A DNA stretch of 64,000 bases from Hygrocybe punicea (lineage: Eukaryota > Basidiomycota > Agaricomycetes > Agaricales > Hygrophoraceae): the NCBI GenBank assembly GCA_963556145.1, contig OY744466.1:1178001-1242000 (forward strand). Direction: 5' to 3'. The first letter of the stretch is position 1; each line of letters begins with the position of its first letter. The position numbers were made by a program, and so were the translations under genes. Below are positions 47,040 through 57,800 of this stretch, piece by piece. Under the pieces are notes generated by a model. That model saw only the letters and a program-made list of their open reading frames with translations, did not search any database and was not told where the DNA came from.

Positions 47040-47450
47040 CCCAGGTCTCTACTGGGCTGTCCCAGGGATGTCCCAGGACTCTAATGGGCTGTCCCAGGTC
47101 TGTATGGGGATGTCCCAGGGATGTCCCAGTCTCTACTGGGCTGTCCCAGGGATGTCCCAGGTCTGTATGGGGACATCCCAGGGATGTCCCAGGTCTCTCC
47201 TGGGCTGTCCCAGGGCTGTCCCAGGGTTGTATGGGGATGTCCCAGGTCTATAGTGGGATGTCCCAGGGATGTCACTGGGACATCCCAGGATTGTAATAGG
47301 ATGTTCCAGGACTCTGATGGGATGTCCCAGGACTAATGGGATGTCCCAGGTCTCTCATGGGATGTCCCACTGCTGTTCATGGGATGCCTCAAGTCTATAT
47401 TGGAATGTCCCAGGTCTGTTTATGGGATGTCCCACTTCAGTTCATAGGAT
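47040..47450. repeat. Tandem array of GGGATGTCCCAGG units
   Basis: Units of about 20-40 bp built on gggatgtcccagg, with ctgtcccagg and tctctactgg spacers, repeat through the block. The left half of the element carries its own, different arrays with the same decamer core. Confidence 0.8.
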
Positions 47451-48234
47451 ATCCCTGCACGGTACCAGAGCCAGCAAACATGTATACAAAGAATCTTCTA
47501 CTATCATGCTTATAATAACTCAGTGTCAGATATGGGCTATTCTACTGTCCTTTCACAAGATATCTCTACACTCTCCCAGTTCATTTTCTTGAATCTCAGA
47601 ACATTCTGGAGACAAATCAACATGTTGCATTTTGATTGGCTAACATCTAATATTAAGTTTGAATAGTAGATCATACAGTCAGTTCCATGAGCAGAATGTT
47701 CTTTAAGCAGCTTCTCAATATTATGTCAAAGAATATTAATTGTTCTCTTCTAGTTCAATTCCTTTTCTTTGTCCATCATAATTAAATATGCTCTGTCATG
47801 AAGACTGAGTAGCTATATGATTGCAATCTTGACAACCAACATCATCCACCTGAATTGGCTGTGGTCAACTGGAGTCTACAAGTCACATTAATGTAGCTAT
47901 ACAGCTATCATATGTTGTATATGATGGCTACTAACATTCCATTGACTAATAACCACACTATCATTGTGGCCACAGCAAAAAGAAATTTTTCAAAAAAATA
48001 TCCAAAAATTAGTTTGGGACATCCCAAATGACCCCCTGGCACCAGGGACGTCCCATGTCCCTGGGACATCCCATTGTCCCAATGCTTTGGACCAGGGACA
48101 GCCCAGGGACAGCCCAGAGACATGAATATTAGCCCTGGGCCAGACCTGTTATTTCTCAACATGTAGAAGTAACATACAACCCATTCAGTTACATCTACAA
48201 GTTTAGGAAATCGGGTGGCCTGAAGTGGGGAAAG

Positions 48235-49420
48235 CCTTAAAAGGAAGTGGGGGGGTGGGAGAAGAAAGAGAGAACTGCTCCAAGTTGAGCAGAAGAATAT
48301 GTTTGGGAGAATGGAGAGAGATTGTCCGAAGCTGAGAAGCTCTGGACCTTAACTCACCCAATTTGTACATAGGCCTCATTCTCATTTACACTCCTTCCTT
48401 GTGTTTTTAGAAAACAATCAACTTCGTGAAATTCTTCTAAGTCCAACATTTGTCCCTGTTTGGTATGGTTCATTCCCCTACAATCATCTCCCTAGCCAGC
48501 CAGCAGAGCAAGAGGCCAGACACATGGCAATGGTGAGGACAATGAGCAAGATGGAGTGAACAATAGGACCAGGATTCTAGCTGAGGTATGTTATTTTTTA
48601 TCATTTACTATTCTAGAGATCTTTTTACAAGAACTCACCCCGATAAAGATACCACAAAAGGAGGGTGTTGCTGTGCTACCCCAGCTCAACCTTGTTCACA
48701 AAAGACCCCATGGCCCTCCTCCGAGCCCCTCCCATGTCCAGGTGTGGAACGTTCAAGTCCAAACTCGAACTTTCCACCAAAATAGGTAATTTCTTTTCTT
48801 TTGTTAATTTGACACACCTGCTTTTGCTGTCGCAGCCCAACCACATCCCTGAATGACTCCATGGCCCTCCTCTGAGCTTCTCCCACCTCCCATTCGAGCC
48901 TAAATTCAAATGTTTGCCCCAAACATGTAATTTTTTTTCTTTTGTTAATTTATCTATCTAACCCCCTCCCTCCACTCCCCTGGCCCAACTACATCCCCAA
49001 ACGACCCCACAGCCCCCCTCTTGCCCCACCATGGCGCAATGTTCGAACTCAAACACGAACTTGGACATTGCACCAAAAAAGGTAATCATCTTTTTATTCT
49101 TCCTTTGGTCCCTCCAAGCCACCTCCCTTTACTGCCCTGGCCCAGCCGCATCCCCAAACACTCCATGGCACCCTTCCGAGCCCCTCCTGCCTGGTGTGGC
49201 AGAATGTTCAAGCCCAAACTCGAACGTTCCACTAAAAGAGGTAATTTCTTTTTTTTTGCTACTTTTGGTTCTGCTGCCCCATCTCCGTGCACTTCCCTAG
49301 CCCCACCACCCTCAAGCAACCATAAGGCCCTCCTCAGAACCTCTCCCACCTCCTGAATGGGAGTGTGCTGTGTGCTGATTCCGAAAACAAAAATCTCTAT
49401 GTCTAGCACAAGTCAAATCA
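48235..49420. repeat. Gene-free block with four diverged copies of a 160-190 bp tandem unit
   Basis: Between about 48690 and 49356 the pattern 'catggccctcctccgagcc ... ttcaagtccaaactcgaac ... aaaggtaatttctttt' recurs about four times with substitutions and small indels. The short frames within it are products of the repetition. Positions 48235-48690 show no gene. Confidence 0.6.
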
Positions 49421-50269
49421 CACAGGGTGCACAGTAGCATACCATGTCACACAGTATCTTGAAAGTACTTGACAAGTATACTAAATATCATTACCATAAC
49501 ATTCAACATGGTATTGTAACAGTATTCAGACATAAACTACAATACTTGTGCTCACATTCATCTGAAGGTATGAAGGCAAATGAGACTTATACCTTTTCAA
49601 TAACATCAAGCCTTTTGTTTCACTACTTTTACTGTATCTACAGCAAAGTACTGTATAGTTCAGATAGAATACTTGCAGCCTAAGATGAATCAAAGTATTA
49701 AACTAGTAAGGAAGTTGTGCCACTTTCACTACTAGGATACCTTTTGAATCCTTTCAAGATACAGTGTGAAATAGTATAGTACTGTTGCCATATTGTGGAT
49801 TTCAGATACTGTGTCAATACTTTTAAGATACTGTTTCAGTACTTTTATTATAATAAAAGTATCTTAAAAGTATTGACACAGTATCTTAAATCCACAATAT
49901 GGCAACAGTACTATACTATTTCACACTGTATCTTGATAGGATTCAAAAGGTATCCTAATAGTAAAAGTGGCCCAACTTCCTTACTGGTTTAATACTTTGA
50001 TTCATCTTAGGCTGCAAGTATTCTATCCAAACTATACAGTACTTTGCTGTAAATACAGTAAAAGTAGTGAAACAAAAGGCTTGATGTTATTGAAAAGGTA
50101 TAAGTCTCATTTGCCTTCATACCTTCAGATGAATGTGAGCACAAGTATTGTAGTTTATGTCTGAATAATGTTACAATACCATGTTGAATGTTATGGTAAT
50201 GATATTTAGTATACTTGTCAAGTACTTTCAAGATACTGCGTGACATGGTATGCTACTGTGCACCCTGTG
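49421..50269. mobile_element. 849-bp foldback element, near-perfect palindrome
   Basis: The left arm beginning cacagggtgcacagtagcat is mirrored by the right arm ending in its reverse complement, centred near 49845 (cttttattataataaaag). The arms run with few mismatches through the full length, so the same 79-codon frame appears on both strands (49444-49683 and 50007-50246) and is not a gene. The CAGGGTG terminus fits the hAT-type CAGGG end, but no target-site duplication is convincing. AGTATC-like words recur in the arms. Confidence 0.85.
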
Positions 50270-50276
50270 TCAGACC

Positions 50277-50456
50277 TTGAGACTGTGCTCAATCACCTCC
50301 ACATCCTTGTCATTGGCCCAGGCCTTGGACGAGAACAATACATGCAACATTACGCAGACCTCGCCCTCTGCCTCGCACCCGCGGCCTGTTTGTCGTCCTG
50401 GACGCTGACGCCCTCTTGATGTTGGGACAGTTTATCACGCCATGGTCCTGTGAGTT
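50277..50456 (+). pseudogene. NAD(P)HX dehydratase (ribokinase-like) remnant
   Basis: The translation [20 protein letters not shown] followed, after a frameshift near 50388, by [13 protein letters not shown] matches the ATP/ADP-dependent NAD(P)H-hydrate dehydratase family. That enzyme repairs hydrated NAD(P)H; the GPGLGR and VLDADAL blocks are characteristic. Only about 60 codons survive, in two frames, starting directly after the foldback element. Sequence upstream of the foldback element shows no continuation of this gene, so the rest has been lost or moved. Confidence 0.75.
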
Positions 50457-51112
50457 CTTTACCATCACGACTGCCAAAATTTTGTGTTCACTTCAAAGCA
50501 GGTCCTCACGTGTTTACAAGCTCGCACAAGGTGCCATAACCCTCTCATGTTGTGCCTGACTCAGAGGCAGTCAAATTCACTGACTCATAAAATCCCACTT
50601 GTGCTGCACCAGAGCCGGGGTTAGCATATGTGGATCTTCATTTGTAGTAGTAGATCAATACAATTATTTTTTCTTTTCTTTTATATGACAATGAAAGAAT
50701 ATAAAATATAAAATAAGTGCTCTGGCTACATTCTAGATGTGAATATGTAGGACTATACAGATAGTTGACTAGTCTATACAGCTCGGTACAGGTGAGACAG
50801 CCAGCTGCATAGACTCGCATAGATTTTGCATGGGACTATACAGATTTAGACATATAAAGAAGTAGTCTATGACTCTATGACTCTATGGACGTCTGCACAG
50901 CACGTGGCAGACCTGTACCACTAATGGTTGTTTTGCTGATGCTACCTCGAGAAGTGTTTATATAATGTGAAAGGGGTAAAGTAAGATAAAAGGGGTTATG
51001 TGAGACAATGGTCAAGGTGCCAAAGAAAAAAGGGGGCACAGGCTCAAGATGAAGAGGGAGTACGCATGGGCTCCGAGTCAAGCAGTGGTTGACTGAGGGG
51101 GGGTCCCTCCGA
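50457..51112. other. Gene-free stretch before the gypsy element
   Basis: No gene is seen. TATACAGA/CTATACAG words recur at 50750-50870. The last four bases, ccga (51109-51112), are the left target-site duplication of the gypsy element. Confidence 0.5.
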
Positions 51113-51907
51113 TGTAGAGGGTCCTCGACCCTCTGAGGCCGTAACATCGATATCTAGCGAATCCGCTCGAACCCGACGTCTCTAGCAATCTACGTTCGAA
51201 CCCGACGCAACCCGATGCAACCCGATGCATACCGACTAGCACGGCCGCTCACGTACCTGGACGGTCTATCTCCTAAACTCACGGAACTTCAAATATCATA
51301 GATAGATCTCATCGGACTGGGATCCCGACATCGGACTTGCCTTATTCACGCCTAGCGTCTCCCTTATGGGGATATAGTAAAGTATATTGCATCTTTTACG
51401 GTTTTTTATATCTTCCACCCATTTTCCCTGTCATCATCGCCTCGCAACGCTCTTCCTACTTCCCCATTTTTATTCTCCTTTGTCTCCTCTCATCGGCCGA
51501 GGACTCTCGTCCGAATCTAGGTACACAAATTTGTAGTATAAAAACGGTGCCCAAGCGCCGTCTCAGAATAAGAAACCAGTTCCCCCATTTCCTCTCTCTG
51601 AGAATTAAGTCTCTCAGTAAATTCCATCGCACACATTGCTCGTCGGATTCCTCGATGCCCTCCCCGTCGTTCTACCGCCTTTATCTCTACGTTACTCGTC
51701 ACCCGACACCCGACCCGCCGTACCCGACATCGTCGGCCTCGTCGGCTTTGATCGGTCTCCATAGATTTCAGTAGTTTACTCGGCGGCTTCTTACTTTTTA
51801 TATCCTATTATCTTACTGAAGCTTGTTAGACTATTCCTAGTCACTTCTACGCTGACCCCACAGGCTTAGGATTATTATTCCGCAGCCACCCCGACCTCGC
51901 CTTTACA
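51113..51907 (+). repeat. 5' LTR of the gypsy element
   Basis: 795 bp, TG..CA bounded. The three differences I found from the 3' LTR (near 51227, 51437 and 51656) are transitions that turn CpG in the 3' copy into TpG or CpA here. The 145-codon frame inside is present in both LTRs and is not considered a gene. Confidence 0.95.
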
Positions 51908-51909
51908 TC

Positions 51910-51926
51910 TGGAGCCCACCGCGAGG
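51910..51926 (+). other. Primer-binding site
   Basis: Two bases after the 5' LTR comes tggagcccaccgcgagg. It begins TGG, as expected for pairing with a tRNA 3' CCA end. The tRNA was not identified. Confidence 0.6.
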
Positions 51927-52453
51927 AATAGTCTAGCACCACCATAGCTTCCTCTTCCCGTATCCCTCCCTCTGACCGTCGTCTTCGAGATCTTCCTCGA
52001 AGAACTCTTCAACAAGAACTCTCTTTAGCCGCCTTCGACCCGACAATCGACGACGACTTCTTCCAGCTAGTACCCGACCACCTCGCTCGACATAACAACC
52101 TCCCGCTCGTCTCAGGGTCAAACACCCCCCTATATCTTTCATCCGACAGTCTCGAATCGGTCGATATACCGATAATTACCATTACACCCGACTCATCCGA
52201 TCTCAGTTCGACACCCGCATCGCCTACGTCCCCGACTTCGACCTCGCTAGAACCCCCGTCCACGTCTTCGCTCTCGACATCGAAAAATCCGTCATCGTCA
52301 TCGTCTCCGTCTTCGCTCTCGACATCGAAAACTCCGTCATCGTCATCGTCCCCGTCTTCGTCTTCGTCTACGCCGTCATCGCCCACGTTACCCGACCCGT
52401 TCATCGTACACCCGACAACCGCTTCATCGACATCTCAGCTCCCTCCACCCACA

Positions 52454-54709
52454 ATGACTTCGACCTCTGGATCTTCGACCGCTCCCCACGTCACCGCTCC
52501 CCATGTTACTCCACGACAAATGCCCGCTCGCGGTCACTCCACGGCCCCGACCTTCGACGGGAACCCGCTCAATTTAAACCGCTTCTTCGAAGAAGTCGAG
52601 ATACTTGCTGCCGATGCCACTCTCGACGATGCAGGACGCATTAAGCATAGTCTGCGCTACGCGTCGCTTAGCGACTACGAGCTTTGGGCAAGTTTGCCTA
52701 GCGCGACCGGTGTCGATTATGCCGCATTCAAGAAGAGCGTACTCGTGCTATACCCGGGTACGGAAGACGATCACCGGTACACTATGGCGGATCTCGACCG
52801 TCTTACGCACACCCAAACCGCTTACGGTATCCGTACCCGCGCCGAACTTGGCGAATATTACCGCGAGTTCATCCGGATCTCGGGATTCCTCTTAGACAAG
52901 GGTCGAATCTCTCCCCGAGAACGCAACATCGTGTACGAGAACGGCTTCCATGTCAAGCTTAAAAAGGACATCAAAACCCGTCTGCAGTACCAAAAGCCGA
53001 ACCATTTCCATAGCGACCCTTACGACTTCCAGGACTTCCACAATTGCGCCCACTTCCTGCTGGCCAGAACCGCGGCCGAACTGTCCACCGTCTCTCGTCT
53101 CTCGTCAACGTCGCCTGCCGCCATCCGGTACTCGACTCCAATGGAACCCGCCACCCGCTACCCGCCACCCGCTCGCTATGACCCGGTCATTCCTAAAGCG
53201 GAACCGGTCGAACCTAACGTATCCGACCTATTTCGTCTCGTTTCGCAACAACTCGCCGTCCTCATGCAAGCCCTCACCGAACGCAACAACCCCCCAAAGC
53301 CATGTGCAAATAGGGCTGAGCCGACCACCGCGGGACAGGGTTTCACCAATTTCAACTGCCTCTTTTGCGACGACCCGTTCCATCGTATACGCGATTGTCC
53401 TATTTGCGAGCAGTACACTCGAGACGGGATATGCCGCAAGAACGAGCACGGCCGCATCGTGTTGCCTAACGGAATGTATCTTCCAAAGGCTATCGTCGGC
53501 AAAAATATGAGGGAACGCTTCGACGCGTGGCACGCACAGAACCCCGGCAACCGCGCTCCCCCTGCCCGCAACCCCACAGAACCGTTCCAACGCGACCCGC
53601 CGCCTCATGTAAAAGCTAACTTCGTCTCCGCCGTCGAAGTACCCACCTACGAACCAGAGGTCACCACCGAGTACGCCGACATCTTTCAGTCCACGACGTC
53701 CGACATCGACGACGACAACGAACAGATTAAGGTTCTGGAAGCCGAAGTGCAGCGGCTTCGTAAACGGGTTAGATTCGACGGTGTAGAAATCCCATCAAAG
53801 GCGAAAGGCAAGTCTAGAGAAACGTTTCCCAATCTGCCCACCACTTCCACGTCTGTCCCCGCCGCGAAACCCGCCGAGAAAACGGCCAGACCTATCAACG
53901 AGCAGCCGATCACCATAGTCCCCCCTTCGAACACGCGGCCGACCGAGCCGACCGCCCTTGTACCGCGCACTCCCCAGAACCTTCCCGCATCGCACCCCCA
54001 ATACCGCTACCAAGCCCCCATCGAAGATCCCGGTATCGCCAAATCCGTCATCGACCGCGCGCTCGATTCTCAAGTCTGCATTTCGCAGCGAGAACTTTTA
54101 GCCATGTCGTCCGACGCCCGCCGTCACATGAAGGACCTCACTACGTCGAAAAAGGTCACCGCCGAGAGTAACAACGTCGAGGTCTTCCACTTTCACGCAC
54201 CCGAAATCCCCACTCGCGCCTGTCAACACTGTCAGGAAAACGTCCCGCTCGTCGTCGGCCGCGACTCAGTCCCTCTCCGTGCGGTCTACCCGCTCATCAA
54301 CGGCAAATTCGTATTCGAGTGCGTCCTCGACAACGGTTCCATGATCATCGGCATGCGACGCGATATTTGGGAGAAACTCGGTTACGGCCTCCAAAATATG
54401 AAGATGCGGATGCAGTCGGCAAATAAAAGCGATAACGACACCCTCGGCCGGATCGCCAACCTAAAATTCACTTTTGGCGACGTCGATCTTTTCCTCCAAG
54501 TCCAAGTCGTCGACGACGCCCCCTACGAGATCCTCATCGGCCGCCCGTTCTTCACGCTTTCCGAGGCCCTTACGAAGGATTATAAAAACGGAGAACAACA
54601 GGTCACAATCACGGATCCAAACACCGGCGCCGTCGTCACCTTGCCCACCATCGAGCACAACCAAAAGAACCAACGAGAGCGGTCCGACACCGGAAAGCCG
54701 GATTTTTAG
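52454..54709 (+). CDS. gag: Gypsy Gag with CCHC knuckle and aspartic protease
   Basis: 751 residues from ATG 52454. The frame is open further upstream (from about 51960) without ATG, and that stretch contains RRTLQQELSLAAF, resembling the leader of the older gag at 2561-3507, so the true start may lie upstream. The capsid-like region holds PTFDGNPLNLNRFFEEVEIL and YPGTEDDHRYTMADLDRL. The zinc knuckle is C302-x2-C305-x4-H310-x4-C315. A putative retropepsin follows near residue 610, with FECVLDNGSMIIGM and the ILIGRPFF flap-end pattern. The active-site triad reads DNG (626-628) instead of the usual DTG/DSG. Pol follows in the -1 frame; overlap in that frame around the stop (GAT TTT TAG) suggests -1 frameshifting. 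The protein assembles particles in the cytoplasm. Confidence 0.93.
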   Translation: MTSTSGSSTAPHVTAPHVTPRQMPARGHSTAPTFDGNPLNLNRFFEEVEILAADATLDDAGRIKHSLRYASLSDYELWASLPSATGVDYAAFKKSVLVLYPGTEDDHRYTMADLDRLTHTQTAYGIRTRAELGEYYREFIRISGFLLDKGRISPRERNIVYENGFHVKLKKDIKTRLQYQKPNHFHSDPYDFQDFHNCAHFLLARTAAELSTVSRLSSTSPAAIRYSTPMEPATRYPPPARYDPVIPKAEPVEPNVSDLFRLVSQQLAVLMQALTERNNPPKPCANRAEPTTAGQGFTNFNCLFCDDPFHRIRDCPICEQYTRDGICRKNEHGRIVLPNGMYLPKAIVGKNMRERFDAWHAQNPGNRAPPARNPTEPFQRDPPPHVKANFVSAVEVPTYEPEVTTEYADIFQSTTSDIDDDNEQIKVLEAEVQRLRKRVRFDGVEIPSKAKGKSRETFPNLPTTSTSVPAAKPAEKTARPINEQPITIVPPSNTRPTEPTALVPRTPQNLPASHPQYRYQAPIEDPGIAKSVIDRALDSQVCISQRELLAMSSDARRHMKDLTTSKKVTAESNNVEVFHFHAPEIPTRACQHCQENVPLVVGRDSVPLRAVYPLINGKFVFECVLDNGSMIIGMRRDIWEKLGYGLQNMKMRMQSANKSDNDTLGRIANLKFTFGDVDLFLQVQVVDDAPYEILIGRPFFTLSEALTKDYKNGEQQVTITDPNTGAVVTLPTIEHNQKNQRERSDTGKPDF

Positions 54710-54810
54710 AAGTCGAGGACCCGGAGATACCTCTCGGGAAGGACGCACCGGGAGATGAGAAGCCGCCACTCGAAAGCGACCACACCTATACCACGAACTA
54801 TGCTTCCCTT

Positions 54811-57800
54811 TTGCCGTTTCCCCTAGAAGAGGACTTATGTTTTTCTATCGATTTAGATTTCTCTTCGTCTCAGCCTCAGACTGCCGCCCAGTACATTTCA
54901 TTGTTGACCGATGTACAAAATCAGCTACGTACTACCGATACCCTTCCTTCGTCTTGTTCCGTCTCCGCTCCTGCGTCACATATTTCTTCTTCGAATATTT
55001 GTAACAAAGCCTCTACTGAACACGCTACTTATATCTCGTATACCACCCCCCCTACCAGGGACCTAAAAGGAGTCGTTACCAAGAAAAAGTATAAGAAGGT
55101 AGCCGATCGTATCCGCCCAATTTCTACCACTCTCCCCGACGAATACCGTATCATACGCGAGATCACCGGCGACCCGCTAGCCGACTTACCCACGCTCCCG
55201 ACTCACCCGCCCGACTTTACACCCGGCACCCGCTATACCCAGGAACGACACGACGCGATGCCGATGAACCCGGATGGATTCCTTTGGCCTGAGGAAGAAA
55301 AACTCGGCCACCATATCATCAAAACGCAAGAAGCCGCCTTCGCCTGGAACGAATCCGAGAAAGGCCAGTTCAATACGGACTACTTCCCACCGATCCACAT
55401 TCCCACCGTACCGCACGACCCGTGGGTCCATCGCAATATCCCAATCCCACCCGGCATCCTTAACGAAGTCATCGGCATCATCAAAGACAAAATTAACGCC
55501 GGTACCTATGAACCCTCGAATTCGTCATACCGCTCCTGCTGGTTCTGCGTTTTGAAAAAGGACGGGAAGTCTCTTCGAATCGTCCACGATCTACAGCCGC
55601 TTAACGCCGTCACTATCCGCGATCCCGCCGTACCGCCCATGACCGAGCACTTGGCCGAGGCCTTTGGTGGCCACTCTTGCTACGCTTCCTTCGACCTCTT
55701 CGTCTCTTTCGACCAACGCCTCGTCCACCCCTCGTCTCGGGACTATATGACTTTTCAGTCTCCACTCGGAACGCTTCGACTTACGCGGATTGCTATGGGA
55801 TACACAAATTCCCCGCAGATCCTACACGGTGACTCCACGTACATCCTCCGTGACGAAATCCCTCATCTTGCCGTTCCGTATATGGACGATATTCCCGTTA
55901 AAGGGCCTCCAACCCGCTACGAGCAACCCGACGGTACCTACGAGACTATACCCGAGAACCCGGCAATCCGACATTTCATTTGGGAACACTTCCAAGGTGT
56001 CAACCGGGTCATCCAGCGTTTCCGCTATGTCGGCGGTACCTTCAACGGCAAAAAACTCGAGTTGTGTCGACCCTCAGTCATCGTTGTTGGCCACCGATGC
56101 ACATACGAAGGAAGAGTAGCCGACGACTCCAAAGTACAGAAGATTCGCGATTGGCCACTGCCGACCAACCTCACCGAAGTTCGCGCCTTTCTCGGTATCT
56201 GCGGCGTCTTGCGTATTTTTATCAAGGACTTCTCGCTTCACTCCCGACCCCTCGTCCGCCTTACCCGCAAAGGTATACCCTTCGAATTTGGTGAAGAAGA
56301 AGAGACCGCCGTCGACTACCTCAAAAATGCCGTCATTACGTCGCCAGCGCTGCGCGCTATCGACTACACGCGTGAATGGGAAGTGATTCTCGCCGTCGAT
56401 TCATCCGTTCTTGGAGTCGGCTTCGTTCTTATGCAAATCCGCGCCGACAGAAAGCGCTATCCGAATCGCTTTGGTTCAATATCGTGGAACGAACGCGAAG
56501 CCCGATACTCCCAGTCCAAGCTCGAACTCTACAGCCTCTTCAGGGCCCTCCGCGCCTATCGGATTTTCATTATCGGCGTCCGCAACCTCACTGTTGAAGT
56601 CGACGCGAAGTACATAAAAGGGATGCTCAACAACCCCGACATTCAGCCCAATGCAACGATCAACCGATGGATAGCCGGCGTGCTCTTATTTGACTTTAGA
56701 CTCGTTCACGTACCCGCTTCCGCACACGGTGCACCCGACGGACTCTCCCGACGTCCCCGCGCTGCAGAAGACCCCGAGGAGATCAACGATTCCGACGATT
56801 GGCTCGACCACTCCTACGGTTTCTTTATGGAAGTCGTCAACTACCGACCCGTCCCCATACCGTCTAAGCCGATTGCCGTATGCGGCCGCTGCCGTGCCAC
56901 AGCCGACCGACTCCAAGAATTACCCGCCGTCCTCGTCTACACAAATCAGGAAGCCGTATCTGACATACCGCGATCCGATAAAGCCCGCGCGGCCGACGCT
57001 CATCTTGCCCTCGTCGAGACTTGGTTACGAGATCTAACCCGACCCGCGAACTTCACGGACGAAGAATACCGTCTGTTCCTACGATACGCCCTTGAATTCT
57101 TCGTCACCGATAACAAGCTTTGGCGCAAAGACCGTCACGGAAAACACAAACTCGTCATACCGCCCGACCGCCGGCTTCAGTTACTCAAAGACGCTCACGA
57201 CTCTCTCGGCCATAAAGGTATATTCTCCGTCCGCGCTCGGCTACTCGATCGTTTCTGGTGGCCGCACCTCGACCACGACGTTAAATGGTACGTCCAGTCT
57301 TGCCATCAGTGCCAAGTACGGCAAATGCGTTATCATCACATTCCGCCCACCGTCGCTACACCGGCCTCACTATTTCGTAAAGCGTATGTCGACACAATGT
57401 TTATGCCACGATCCGGCGGCTATCAATACATCGTCCAAGCCCGTTGCTCCCTGTCCGCCTACCCTGAGTTCCGCATGTTACGCCGCGAGACCGGCTCCAC
57501 CATCGGCACGTTCTTGTTCGAAGACATCTTATGCCGTTGGGGCGCTCTCGAAGAAATCGTTACTGACAACGGCAAGCCGTTCGTAGAAGCGCTCGACTAT
57601 CTCGCCTCCCGCTACAGTATCCGCCACATCCGCATTTCGCCCTATAACTCACAAGCGAACGGACCCGTTGAGCGTCGCCACCTAGATGTCCGGGAGGCCA
57701 TTATGAAAAGTTGTGACGGAGATGAAAAGAAATGGCACACCGTAACCCACTCCGTATTTTGGGCCGAACGGGTCACGACACACAAAAGCCTCGGATACTC

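Larger units (their letters stand above)
40977..48227. mobile_element. Giant foldback element with about 366-bp terminal inverted repeats
   Basis: Terminal arms 40977-41342 and 47862-48227 are near-perfect inverted repeats starting CACTTCAGGCCACCCGATTT. The direct repeat gggaaag lies flush at 40970-40976 and 48228-48234. Further inside, the arms continue to mirror each other: a CCCCTTCTCCCC/GGGGAGAAGGGG tract (44080-44300 versus 46720-46980), a CGTCCTCGTCC array (44300-45080 versus 45980-46720, complementary) and a unique block of about 90 bp (45085-45180 versus 45824-45925). The innermost palindrome is at 45544-45723. An assembly gap replaces part of the right inner arm. No gene is found. 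It is a non-autonomous inverted-repeat element of exceptional size. Confidence 0.75.

Noticed and set aside
49444..50246. Near-identical 79-codon frames at the two ends of one element
   Set aside because: They are the same sequence read on both arms of a palindrome; neither has coding character.
51337..51774. 145-codon frame found in both LTRs (also 60350-60787)
   Set aside because: It lies inside the LTRs, has no recognisable domain, and its presence in both copies simply reflects LTR identity.
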